DNA of 64,000 nucleotides from Paenibacillus sp. FSL H8-0537 (GTDB taxonomy: Bacteria; Bacillota; Bacilli; Paenibacillales; Paenibacillaceae), in NCBI RefSeq assembly GCF_038051995.1, contig NZ_CP150290.1, forward strand, positions 187,001 to 251,000, in the 5' to 3' direction. Below the pieces are notes generated by a model that was given only the letters and a program-made list of their open reading frames with translations, was not told the DNA's origin and ran no database searches. Shown in pieces: positions 42,020 through 50,814 of this stretch. Position numbers and translations under genes: made by a program. Positions within the stretch are counted from its first letter, which is position 1. Every line of letters starts with the position of its first letter.

Positions 42020-45000
42020 ATGACCATGACAGCAGCAAGCAGAAGCAGCTTTCAAGTAGAGGCCGGACAACTATCGTTCACCTTTCTCAGCAGCGGCGAT
42101 CTTTATCAAATTACCCATAACGACACCATGATTAATCAACTTCTATCCAATGCGGTAGACGGTTCACTAAATAATATATATTTGCGTTTGCACCGTGAAT
42201 CTGGCATTGTAGCCGTTCCTTTGCTTGGCGTGCGCTCGAATAGCCGTGTCTCCTATAGTGCAAGTCAAGTTGTGTGGGCGGGAGAAGCAGAAGGTGTTCG
42301 TTACCAGGTGCGTTTTCTACTATCGGAAGCAGGCGTATGGTTTTGGGATGTGTTGGTAGCCGGCAATGGCGAGATGGTCGATGTCATCTATGGTCAAGAC
42401 ATCGGTCTTGCTGACCAAGCCGCCGTTCGCAGCAATGAAGCTTATCAATCGCAATATATTGACCATTCCGTATTTGAGGATGAGCGGCGCGGTTATGTCG
42501 TTTGTTCCCGCCAAAATATGCCGCAGCGCGGAAGCTTCCCTTATTTGCAGCAAGGAGCATGGACAGGCGCAGCTGGCTATTCGACAGACGGCTTCCAATT
42601 CTATGGCCTAAGCTATAAGGAAACGGATATAGCTGAAGCATTAATGAAGCCATCGCTGGCCAATGAGGTTTACCAATATGAATTTGCCTACACGGCTCTG
42701 CAAGCGCCACTTGCCAAGCTGGACGGCGAGCTGAATGTTGTTTTTTACGGCTTATTTAAGGAAAATCATGCGGAGGCGGTAACCTCGCTAGCCTTTACGG
42801 CTGAAGTACAGCGAGCGTGGGAGCAGGTATCTGCTGCGCCTGCTTTACAATCGCAAGAGGCGAATCCGGTGCGCAAAGCGGCGGCTATTGGCTCTCCTTT
42901 GCAAACCGTATCGATGACGGCGGAAGAGATTAACGGCTTGTTCCCTGAGCGCTCGCAGGAGGAGTATGCGGGAGAGTCTCTGCTTTCTTTTTTCACTGCG
43001 GCCCATGAGCATGTTGTATTAAAGGAAAAAGAGCTGCTGGTCGAGCGTCCGCATGGCCATATTCTGATGACGGGCGGCAATGACCGCTTGAACACGCATG
43101 TTCTGACAACAACCTCTTATATGTACGGTCTGTTCAACTCGCAGCTGGTTGTAGGCAACACAACGTTCCACAAATGGGTGACGAATGCCCGCAATGCGCT
43201 GAATGTGCCGAAAACGTCGGGACAACGCATTTATGTAGAGCTGGATGGCGTATATCGTCTGCTTACGATGCCGTCGATGTTTGAAATGGGCTTTAACTTT
43301 GCAAAATGGTATTACAAAACGTCAGATGATCTCATCATCATTACGAATTATACAACTGTAGATACGCCAGAAGTTCGGATGCATGTCCGTTCGACAAGCG
43401 GAAGGAAGCACCGTTATCTGGTCACGAACCAAGTGTCCATGAATGATAATGAATATATTTTGCCGTATCATATGAGCGAGCATCAGGATGGTCTAGAATT
43501 TACGGCCGATTCGGCGGCACTAAGCTCAGCTGTATATTCGAAGCTTCGCTATCGGCTGCGTGTGGATGGAGCGGAAATGACCGTTGCGGATGAGCAAAAG
43601 CTCGTAACGGGAATGGAGTCAGGCGGCGCATCGCTGGTCGTTCTGGAGCTCGGGGCTAGCAGCGAGTGGTCATTAACCGTGCAAGGATTGCTGCAAGGTG
43701 AAGAGCTTCCAGCGAAATCCGCTAGCGTAGAGGATGCGGAAGCGCAGGCGCGGGCCTATCGTGCTTTTTACAAGCAGGTTATGAATGGGTTCCAGCTAAC
43801 GCAAAAAGGCGGCAATACCGCTGAAGTGGACAAGTTTAATACGCTGGCATGGTGGTACACGCACAATATGCTCGTCCATTATTCGGTACCGCACGGCTTG
43901 GAGCAATATGGCGGCGCTGCTTGGGGAACGCGGGATGTTTGCCAAGGGCCGACTGAATATTTTATGGCGATGCAAAATTACGGTGCGGTTCGTGAAATAT
44001 TGCTGACGGTCTTTTCCCATCAGTATGAGGAAGACGGCAATTGGCCGCAATGGTTTATGTTCGACAACTACGTGAACGTGCAGCAGGAAGAAAGCCATGG
44101 CGATATTATCGTATGGCCGCTCAAGGTGCTCAGCGACTATTTGACAGCGACGCAGGATTATTCTGTGCTGGAGGAGCAGATTCCTTATACGACGAAAAAA
44201 GGCTTTGCTTTCACGTCGCATACGGCATCGCTGCTTGAGCATGCGCAGAAGGAAATCGCCTATATTAAGGGGCATTTCCTGCATGACACCCATTTGTCCT
44301 CCTATGGCGATGGCGATTGGGATGACACACTTCAGCCTGCCAACGCCCAGCTTAAGCAGTATATGGTGAGCAGCTGGACAGTAGCGCTTACGTACCAGGT
44401 GTTTACGCATTTGTCAGCGGCGATGCAAGCGCACAATAGCGATTGGGCGGCAGAGCTTGGCACACTGAGCGAGGGCATTAAAGCAGACTTCAATCGTTAC
44501 ATGCTGCAAACCGATGTCATTCCTGGCTTCTTGTATATGGAGCAGCCAGAGCAAGCGGAGCTGATGCTGCATCCATCGGATGCGGTGACAGGCATACAAT
44601 ACCGCCTGCTTCCAATGACCCGCAGCATGATTGCCGAGCTGCTTACGGCTGAGCAGGCCGAGGCGCATTATGACCTCATTAAGCGAGAGTTATATTGTCC
44701 GGATGGCGTGCGGCTGATGAACCGTCCAGCGAAATATACCGGCGGTGTAAGCACGCATTTCAAGCGTGCTGAGCAGGCGGCGAACTTTGGGCGCGAGGTA
44801 GGGCTGCAATATGTACATGCCCATATCCGCTATGTAGAAGCGATGGCTAAGCTCGGTAAGGTAGATGAAGCATGGAATGGACTTGCGATCATTAACCCGG
44901 TCGGCTTGAAGGACGCTGTCCCTAATGCGGAGCTTCGCCAAAGCAATTCCTATTTCAGCAGCTCGGACGGCAAGTTTAATACGCGTTACGAGGCGCAGGA

Positions 45001-45388
45001 GCGTTTTGCCCAGCTGCGTGACGGCTCTGCTCCGGTTAAAGGCGGCTGGAGAATTTATTCCAGCGGGCCGGGAATTTATATGAACCAGCTCGTAGCCAAT
45101 GTGCTTGGTATTCGCCAAGTGCAAGGCAAGCTGATTGTTGATCCGGTGCTGCCGCAGTCGCTCAATGGCCTGCGATTCGATTTCGAATATCAGGGCATTC
45201 CAGTTACCTTCGTCTACCATTTGCAGGGCGATGGCAATGCGACCGTGAAAAGCGTGAAAATAAATGGAAATGAAATGGAAGCTGAATTCGGCTCCAATCG
45301 TTATCGTACAGGCGGAATCGAAATTTCTCCGCAGCTGTTGAAGCAGGATCAGTCTGGCGAAAAAACGATTATCGACATTTTCATGTAA
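42020..45388 (+). CDS. GH94 glycoside phosphorylase, probable 1,2-beta-oligoglucan phosphorylase
   Basis: A 1,122-residue GH94 enzyme. The N-terminal beta-sandwich domain (about 1-480) leads into the (alpha/alpha)6 barrel with WGTRDVCQGPTEYF and the catalytic motif YGDGDWDD, where D766 is the likely general acid. A C-terminal beta domain follows. GH94 enzymes cleave beta-glucosides with phosphate to give glucose 1-phosphate. The length and this motif set resemble Listeria innocua 1,2-beta-oligoglucan phosphorylase, whose locus also has an ABC importer; cellobiose and cellodextrin enzymes are shorter (about 800). No signal peptide, so it acts in the cytosol after import. ATG 42020 has AGGAAAG about seven bases upstream. 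Confidence 0.85.
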   Translation: MTMTAASRSSFQVEAGQLSFTFLSSGDLYQITHNDTMINQLLSNAVDGSLNNIYLRLHRESGIVAVPLLGVRSNSRVSYSASQVVWAGEAEGVRYQVRFLLSEAGVWFWDVLVAGNGEMVDVIYGQDIGLADQAAVRSNEAYQSQYIDHSVFEDERRGYVVCSRQNMPQRGSFPYLQQGAWTGAAGYSTDGFQFYGLSYKETDIAEALMKPSLANEVYQYEFAYTALQAPLAKLDGELNVVFYGLFKENHAEAVTSLAFTAEVQRAWEQVSAAPALQSQEANPVRKAAAIGSPLQTVSMTAEEINGLFPERSQEEYAGESLLSFFTAAHEHVVLKEKELLVERPHGHILMTGGNDRLNTHVLTTTSYMYGLFNSQLVVGNTTFHKWVTNARNALNVPKTSGQRIYVELDGVYRLLTMPSMFEMGFNFAKWYYKTSDDLIIITNYTTVDTPEVRMHVRSTSGRKHRYLVTNQVSMNDNEYILPYHMSEHQDGLEFTADSAALSSAVYSKLRYRLRVDGAEMTVADEQKLVTGMESGGASLVVLELGASSEWSLTVQGLLQGEELPAKSASVEDAEAQARAYRAFYKQVMNGFQLTQKGGNTAEVDKFNTLAWWYTHNMLVHYSVPHGLEQYGGAAWGTRDVCQGPTEYFMAMQNYGAVREILLTVFSHQYEEDGNWPQWFMFDNYVNVQQEESHGDIIVWPLKVLSDYLTATQDYSVLEEQIPYTTKKGFAFTSHTASLLEHAQKEIAYIKGHFLHDTHLSSYGDGDWDDTLQPANAQLKQYMVSSWTVALTYQVFTHLSAAMQAHNSDWAAELGTLSEGIKADFNRYMLQTDVIPGFLYMEQPEQAELMLHPSDAVTGIQYRLLPMTRSMIAELLTAEQAEAHYDLIKRELYCPDGVRLMNRPAKYTGGVSTHFKRAEQAANFGREVGLQYVHAHIRYVEAMAKLGKVDEAWNGLAIINPVGLKDAVPNAELRQSNSYFSSSDGKFNTRYEAQERFAQLRDGSAPVKGGWRIYSSGPGIYMNQLVANVLGIRQVQGKLIVDPVLPQSLNGLRFDFEYQGIPVTFVYHLQGDGNATVKSVKINGNEMEAEFGSNRYRTGGIEISPQLLKQDQSGEKTIIDIFM

Positions 45389-45485
45389 GGAATGGTGTAC
45401 GGCGATTCGTTTTGGATCGCCGTATGCACATAAGGCGATCCAACTTTAGTCTGTTATGATATAGTTAATTAATCAGGAATAATTT

Positions 45486-45896
45486 AAAATATAAGTGTTT
45501 ATAAGTTTATATGCCTTTAATAGGCTTTTATATGTTTTAGGCTTACATTTCTCCGCGAAACGAGCTTTGCTACCATAGGTAGCTGCATCCGTTTACGCTT
45601 GAAATCTAAGAATAATAAGGGATAACTCTTATTATCAGGCTTACATTTCTACGCGAAACGAGCTTTGCTACCATAGGTAGCTACAGCCGTTTACGCTTGA
45701 AATCTAAGAATAATAAGGTGTAACTCTTATTATCAGGCTTACATTTCTACGCGAAACGAGCTTTGCTACCATAGGTAGCTACAGCCGTTTACGCTTGAAA
45801 TCTAAGAATAATAAGGGGTAACTCTTATTATCAGGCTTACATTTCTACGCGAAACGAGCTTTGCTACTATAGGTAGCTACAGCCGTTTACGCTTGA
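45486..45896 (+). repeat. Tandem array of the structured repeat: four cores, exact 98-bp period
   Basis: Cores begin (GGCTTACATTTCT) at 45540, 45638, 45736 and 45834, each 98 bases apart, ending near 45896. Each holds ACGCGAAACGAGCTTTGCTA, CCATAGGTAGCTACAGCC and GTTTACGCTTGAAAT; adjacent cores are joined by CTAAGAATAATAAGG...CTTATTATCA. The first copy has its own different left hairpin (from 45486). Copies differ at only a few bases, so the array is recent or homogenised. It fills the region before the LacI gene. A short imperfect hairpin (45398-45424) after GH94 may be its terminator. Confidence 0.9.
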
Positions 45897-45919
45897 AGTA
45901 ACAGATTGGAGAGAGTGCA

Positions 45920-46906
45920 GTGGTCAGTATTAAAGATATCGCTAAGAGGGCTGGTGTCTCGATATCGACGGTTTCCTACGCGCTGAATGGCAGCCCAAAG
46001 GTGACATCGGAGACATGCGCCAAAATTTTAGCTATAGCCAAAGAGTTGAACTACGTGCCGAACGCAGCTGCCCGAACGCTTAAGACGCGTGAGACTAAAA
46101 TTATTGGCGTATATTTGACCGACTTCAGTGGGGCCTTTTACGGGGATTTGCTGCAAGGGGTGAATGAAATGCTGCACCGCAAAGGCTATGATACGATCGT
46201 ATGCAGCGGCAAACGTTCGCATCGCATGCTTCCTGAGCGGATGATTGATGGGGCAATTGTGCTCGATGCCACGTTCGATAGCGATGAGCTGCTGCGCTAT
46301 GCGGCGCTGGGACATAAAGTAGTCGTGCTCGACCGCGAGCTGAACCACCCGAACATCAATCAGGTGCTGCTTGATAACAAGGCAGGAGCTACTCTTGCGA
46401 TGGAGCATTTGCTGGATCGGGGCTTTCGCAAAATCTATGCCATTATGGGTCCGGATGAGTCCTATGATGCAGGTCAGCGGCTGCAGGCGGTCAAGCAGGC
46501 GGTGGAGCGCTGCGATGACTTAACGTTTAAAGCGATTGAAGGCAGCTTCCGCAAGGAATCCGGCGAGGAAGCGGCAAAAAAAATATTAGCTGAGTATACG
46601 GAGCCAGCTGCTGTTTTTTGTATGAACGATGAGATGGCGATTGGCGTACACAACTATGTATCCCAGACAGACTATGTCGTGGGGGAGCATATTCATATTA
46701 TCGGTTTTGACAATGTGGAGCTGGCGTCGTATATGCAGCCAAAGCTGGCTACGATTGATTATTCCAAACATAAATGGGGAGCGCTTGCATCTGAGCAGCT
46801 GCTGAAAATCATAGCTGGAGAGCCGGTCGAGAACGAGCGAATTTATGTGACGCTGGTTGAAGGCGACTCTGTTGGGATAAATAAAGAGGCTAGCGCTGGG
46901 CGCTAG
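45920..46906 (+). CDS. LacI-family transcriptional regulator of the sugar locus
   Basis: A 328-residue LacI/GalR regulator. The N-terminal HTH (VSIKDIAKRAGVSISTVSYALNG) and hinge helix (NAAARTLK) are clear, followed by a periplasmic-binding-protein-like effector domain with VVLDRELNHPNINQVLLDN and FCMNDEMAIG. Start is GTG 45920 with GGAGAG upstream. It probably binds the GAAACGTTTC sites at 41551-41800 and responds to the imported oligosaccharide or its product. Its stop codon lies inside its own terminator, and its upstream region is the 98-bp repeat array. Confidence 0.9.
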   Translation: MVSIKDIAKRAGVSISTVSYALNGSPKVTSETCAKILAIAKELNYVPNAAARTLKTRETKIIGVYLTDFSGAFYGDLLQGVNEMLHRKGYDTIVCSGKRSHRMLPERMIDGAIVLDATFDSDELLRYAALGHKVVVLDRELNHPNINQVLLDNKAGATLAMEHLLDRGFRKIYAIMGPDESYDAGQRLQAVKQAVERCDDLTFKAIEGSFRKESGEEAAKKILAEYTEPAAVFCMNDEMAIGVHNYVSQTDYVVGEHIHIIGFDNVELASYMQPKLATIDYSKHKWGALASEQLLKIIAGEPVENERIYVTLVEGDSVGINKEASAGR

Positions 46907-46918
46907 CCTCTTTCCTTG
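46883..46918. terminator. Terminator overlapping the LacI gene stop
   Basis: AAAGAGGCTAGCG (46883-46895) pairs with CGCTAGCCTCTTT (46901-46913). The left arm is coding and the stop codon sits in the right arm. Both flanks permit bidirectional use with the convergent cyclophilin gene. Confidence 0.88.
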
Positions 46919-46950
46919 TTGCCATGCAGATCAAATGCAACTATCATATC

Positions 46951-47688
46951 CTACTTTGTTTGCTCCGGCTCCTCGAACGTCATGCCCTTCAAGTCGACGG
47001 TCACTTTCGTCATCGAAAGCGGCTCATTCGGGCGATCTTGGCTGTTCGTTGGTTGGTTGACGATTTCATCAACGGCATCCATGCCTTCAATGACGGCTCC
47101 GAAGGAAGCGTATTGGTTATCAAGCGTTGGCGCATCTGCTACCATAATGAAAAACTGTGAGCCGGCGGAATTTGGTTCACCCGTTCTCGCCATGGAGATT
47201 ACGCCGCGCGTGTGCTTTAAATCATTTTGAAAGCCGTTTGATGTGAATTCCCCAGGAATGGAGTAGCCAGGACCGCCAGCTCCTGTTCCGTCCGGGTCGC
47301 CGCCTTGAATCATGAACCCTTGCATGACACGGTGAAAAATCAACCCGTCATAATAGCCCTTTTGGACAAGTGATATAAAATTGTTAACTGTATTCGGTGC
47401 AATCTCCGGGTACAGCTCAACTTTAATAGTGGTGTCATTGCTCATTTGAATCGTTACGAGCGGATGCTTGTCCGAATCAAGAAGATTGGCCGCCTGGTCT
47501 GGTGATGGCTCGGCCGATGCAGCGGGCGTGGAAGACGCGCTGGACGCGCTTGCTGCCGTTCCAGCGGCTCCTGAGCTGGAATTGCTGCCTGCATTGCTTC
47601 CTGCACCACAAGCGGATATAACAAGCATCATAGCTGCCATAAGCAGTAGCAGCGAAAAAGCTTTTTTAGTGCTTTTCTTTTTCAACAT
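46951..47688 (-). CDS. Lipoprotein cyclophilin-type peptidyl-prolyl isomerase
   Basis: A 245-residue extracytoplasmic PPIase. A lipoprotein signal ends at LVISAC (Cys 27), then a Ser/Ala/Gly-rich linker to about residue 70, then a cyclophilin domain with FHRVMQGFMIQGGDP, GVISMARTGEPNSAGSQFFI and ASFGAVIEGM. Catalytic-site residues (R in FHRV, F/M in GFMIQ, Q in GSQFF) are present; the usual active-site Trp is Tyr. It probably assists folding of secreted proteins on the outer face of the membrane. Monocistronic. Confidence 0.92.
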   Translation of the reverse strand: MLKKKSTKKAFSLLLLMAAMMLVISACGAGSNAGSNSSSGAAGTAASASSASSTPAASAEPSPDQAANLLDSDKHPLVTIQMSNDTTIKVELYPEIAPNTVNNFISLVQKGYYDGLIFHRVMQGFMIQGGDPDGTGAGGPGYSIPGEFTSNGFQNDLKHTRGVISMARTGEPNSAGSQFFIMVADAPTLDNQYASFGAVIEGMDAVDEIVNQPTNSQDRPNEPLSMTKVTVDLKGMTFEEPEQTK

Positions 47689-47791
47689 GTAAATGGTTCC
47701 TCCTAAAAATAATGTGGAGACGCAGCATTAGCTGCAGTCTGATCGGGTTAAAAGCTATTCCAAGTGTACTATAGCTGAATTGGAAAATAAA

Positions 47792-47854
47792 GCATAACAG
47801 CAAGAACCTCCGCCAGCGTCCAAGGAGCGCCAGCGGAGGTTCTTGCTGTTATGC
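47792..47854 (-). terminator. 22-bp perfect-stem terminator of the qox operon
   Basis: GCATAACAGCAAGAACCTCCGC (22 bp, 47792-47813) is the complement of 47833-47854, around a 19-base loop that itself has CCAGCG/CGCCAG pairing. On the minus strand it runs into TTTATTTTCC. Confidence 0.88.
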
Positions 47855-47859
47855 GTAAG

Positions 47860-48183
47860 TTAACCTACTACGTTGTAGGCCATGATCCAGATGGAGCCTG
47901 CAACGATGGTGAGCAGGATGACGAGCCCGAATATGAGTGCCATCGTATTGTAACGCGGCTTTTCCTCGTCTCTTAAATGCATGAAGAATAACAATTGAAC
48001 GACGAACTGCAAAGCGGCCATAATCAGAATGACGATTACCGTCAGCTGCTTGCTTAGCATACCGTTCATGACAATGACAATCGGGATAATGGTCAAAATA
48101 ATCGACAATACAAACCCGATGACATAGGATTTCATGGAACCATGTGTTTCATGAGACGGGGAATGCGAGTTGTGGTTATCCAT
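47860..48183 (-). CDS. qoxD: Cytochrome aa3 quinol oxidase subunit IV
   Basis: A 107-residue membrane protein with three helices (about 18-40, 46-68 and 80-103) and a His-rich N-terminal tail. The motif LLFFMHLRDEEKP between helices 2 and 3 is diagnostic of oxidase subunit IV (CyoD/QoxD/CtaF). It aids assembly or stability of the CuB site. Last gene of qoxABCD; one base separates it from qoxC. Confidence 0.92.
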   Translation of the reverse strand: MDNHNSHSPSHETHGSMKSYVIGFVLSIILTIIPIVIVMNGMLSKQLTVIVILIMAALQFVVQLLFFMHLRDEEKPRYNTMALIFGLVILLTIVAGSIWIMAYNVVG

Positions 48184-48184
48184 G

Positions 48185-48817
48185 CTACATCACCCCCATC
48201 AGATAGACGACCGTAAGGACGAAAATCCATACGACGTCCAAAAAGTGCCAGTACAAGCTAATAATATTAACCTTGCGCTGTGTAACTGGCGTAATGCCGC
48301 GACGGTACAGCTGAATCATCAGCGCCGTCATCCATACAATACCGACCGATACGTGAAGTCCGTGTGTACCGACGAGTGTGAAGAAGGCTGACCAGTAAGC
48401 GCTAGTGCCAATTGTTACGCCTTCGTGTACCAGCTCGATAAACTCGCTAACCTCCAAATAGATGAAGGCAAGACCGAGAACCGCAGTAACAGCGAGCCAA
48501 CCAATGAGGCCCTTCTTATTGCCTTTGTGCATTTGAAGCACAGCGATACCGCTTGTGAAGCTACTTGTGAGCAAGATGAATGTCTCGGCGATAACGCCAG
48601 GCATCTTGAACATCTCGGCGGCCGTAGGACCGCCATCCGTGCTGAATCGAAGAACGACAAATGTTGCAAATAGCGTACCGAATAAAATAACGTCGGTAAT
48701 CAGAAACATCCAGAAGCCGAATGTTTTGAGTGATTCATGTTCATGCTCATGGTGCTCGTCATGATGACCGTGGCCGCCATGGCCGTGCTTGTCATGACCG
48801 GTTACTGCTTGTGCCAT
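48185..48817 (-). CDS. qoxC: Cytochrome aa3 quinol oxidase subunit III
   Basis: A 210-residue, five-helix subunit III of the heme-copper oxidase. The N-terminal tail has a long run of His, Gly and Glu, longer than usual. Family motifs include FWMFLITDVILFGTLFATF, FVLLTSS-like stretches near helix 2, and LVGTHGLHVSVGI with YWHFLDVVWIFVLTVVYL. It overlaps qoxB by one base (TAATG). Confidence 0.93.
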   Translation of the reverse strand: MAQAVTGHDKHGHGGHGHHDEHHEHEHESLKTFGFWMFLITDVILFGTLFATFVVLRFSTDGGPTAAEMFKMPGVIAETFILLTSSFTSGIAVLQMHKGNKKGLIGWLAVTAVLGLAFIYLEVSEFIELVHEGVTIGTSAYWSAFFTLVGTHGLHVSVGIVWMTALMIQLYRRGITPVTQRKVNIISLYWHFLDVVWIFVLTVVYLMGVM

Positions 48818-50790
48818 TATTTTGTCCCTCCTAATGCGGCTTCCGTCCGCTCGATCTCATCTACAGGAATGTAGTAGTCGGTATCGTAGCTGAAGGAACG
48901 TGCCAGCATGCAAATGGCAATGCCGATTGCGCCAGGTATAATCATCCATTTCCAATCCCAGACGAACCCGAAGCCCATAACGAAGAAGGAAACGGATATC
49001 AAAAATGGAATGGCAGAGTTTTTCGGCATATGAATCGGTTCAAGTGGAGCAAGCGGCTTAGGCTTTCCGCCATTTGCCAGACGCTGCTTCTCTTCCCACC
49101 AAGCATCCTCGCTCTCTACAACCGGAACTCTTGCAAAGTTATAAAGCGGTGCAGGAGATGGAATCGACCATTCCAGCGTACGGCCATCCCATGAATCGCC
49201 GTTTGGCTCTTTTTTGTAAAACTTGATGCTGTGCGCGATTTGCCATACTTGGAACAGGAACGCCAGACCCATAATAAACGCGCCGACAGTGGAAACGACG
49301 TTAAGCGGCTGCCAGCCCATATCAAAGTTGTATTCGTTGAAACGACGGGTCATGCCCATCAGGCCAAGCGCGTACTGCGGCATGAAACAAACGTAGAAAC
49401 CGATGTTCCACAGCCAGAATGCCCATTTTCCAAGGCCTTCATGCAGCTTGAATCCGAACATCTTCGGCCACCAGTAGTAAAGTCCGGCGAAGTAACCGAA
49501 TACGACGCCCCCGATCAGCACTTGGTGGAAGTGGGCAATCAGGAAGTAACTGTTGTGGAACTGGAAGTCAGCAGGGGCGACGGAAAGCATAACCCCAGTC
49601 ATACCGCCGACGACAAAGCAAGGAATAAACGCGATCGTCCAAAGCATTGGCGTTGGGAACGTCAGCTTGCCTCGGAACATCGTAAACAGCCAGTTAAATA
49701 CTTTAACGCCTGTAGGAATCGCAATAAGCATCGTCGTTATGGCAAAAAAGGCATTGACGTTCGCGCCGGAGCCCATGGTGAAGAAGTGATGCGCCCATGT
49801 AAAGAACGAGAAGAAGCTGATCGACATGAGGGCGAATACCATGGATTTGTAGCCAAACAGCTTTTTCTTCGAGAAAGCCGAAACGATTTCAGAGAAAATA
49901 CCGAATGCTGGCAAAATAACGATATAAACTTCGGGATGTCCCCACATCCAGATGAGGTTGATGTACATCATCGGATTACCGCCGCCATCGAGCGTAAAGA
50001 AGTGAGCGCCGAAGTAACGGTCAATGAACAGCAGGAACAGTGTAACGGTCAAGATTGGGAAAGCGAACATAATCGTAATACATGATGAAAGGACGGACCA
50101 GACAAACATCGGCATTTTCATCAGCTTCATGCCTGGTGCGCGCATTTTCAAAATCGTTACGACAAAGTTAATGCCGGTGGCCAAGGAGCCGATACCGGAA
50201 ATCTGAATGCCCCAAATATAGAAATCCTGTCCTAGACCTGGGCTTCCTGACAGCTCAGAGAGCGGTGGATAGGCCAGCCAGCCTGCATCCGGCGAACCGC
50301 CGATAACGAAGGAAACGTTAAACAGCATGGCGCCAAAGAAAAACATCCAAAAGCTGAGCGAGTTCAGGAATGGATAGGCGACGTCGCGCGCGCCGATTTG
50401 CAGCGGCACAACGATATTGAATAAGCCGAACATAAGCGGCATCGCCATAAATAAAATCATAATGACGCCGTGCGTTGTAAAGATCGCATTATAGTGATCG
50501 GCGTGGAGGAACTCTACCTGCGGTACTGCGAGCTGCACCCGCATCAGCAGGGCATCGACACCACCACGGAAAAGCATGAGAATCGACGCGATAATATACA
50601 TAATCCCGATCCGTTTATGATCGACGGTGGTCAGCCATTCCGTCCATAGCCAGCGCCATTTTTTGAAATACGACAAGGCGAATACGACAGCAACCATGGA
50701 CAAGCCGATGGATACCTGTGCTCCAAGAATGAGCGGGTCGCCAGTGATGAAAAAATCATTGAGCAAGAAATCGATTAGATTCTGAAACAT
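48817..50790 (-). CDS. qoxB: Cytochrome aa3 quinol oxidase subunit I
   Basis: A 657-residue catalytic subunit with the low-spin heme ligand in FTTHGVIMILFMAMP, the CuB/Tyr motif WMWGHPEVYIVILP, the CuB His pair in WAHHFFTMG and the heme a3/a ligand pair near FLIAHFHQVLIGG. It reduces oxygen to water and pumps protons using menaquinol. Length matches QoxB/CyoB, longer than CtaD by extra terminal helices. Central gene of the operon, 24 bases after qoxA. Confidence 0.95.
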   Translation of the reverse strand: MFQNLIDFLLNDFFITGDPLILGAQVSIGLSMVAVVFALSYFKKWRWLWTEWLTTVDHKRIGIMYIIASILMLFRGGVDALLMRVQLAVPQVEFLHADHYNAIFTTHGVIMILFMAMPLMFGLFNIVVPLQIGARDVAYPFLNSLSFWMFFFGAMLFNVSFVIGGSPDAGWLAYPPLSELSGSPGLGQDFYIWGIQISGIGSLATGINFVVTILKMRAPGMKLMKMPMFVWSVLSSCITIMFAFPILTVTLFLLFIDRYFGAHFFTLDGGGNPMMYINLIWMWGHPEVYIVILPAFGIFSEIVSAFSKKKLFGYKSMVFALMSISFFSFFTWAHHFFTMGSGANVNAFFAITTMLIAIPTGVKVFNWLFTMFRGKLTFPTPMLWTIAFIPCFVVGGMTGVMLSVAPADFQFHNSYFLIAHFHQVLIGGVVFGYFAGLYYWWPKMFGFKLHEGLGKWAFWLWNIGFYVCFMPQYALGLMGMTRRFNEYNFDMGWQPLNVVSTVGAFIMGLAFLFQVWQIAHSIKFYKKEPNGDSWDGRTLEWSIPSPAPLYNFARVPVVESEDAWWEEKQRLANGGKPKPLAPLEPIHMPKNSAIPFLISVSFFVMGFGFVWDWKWMIIPGAIGIAICMLARSFSYDTDYYIPVDEIERTEAALGGTK

Positions 50791-50814
50791 GCGGCGTCTC
50801 CTTTCGTCTTGTGT

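Noticed and set aside
45486..45896. CRISPR array
   Set aside because: The 98-bp units are identical along their whole length with no unique spacers and no cas genes nearby; this is a tandem duplication of a structured repeat.
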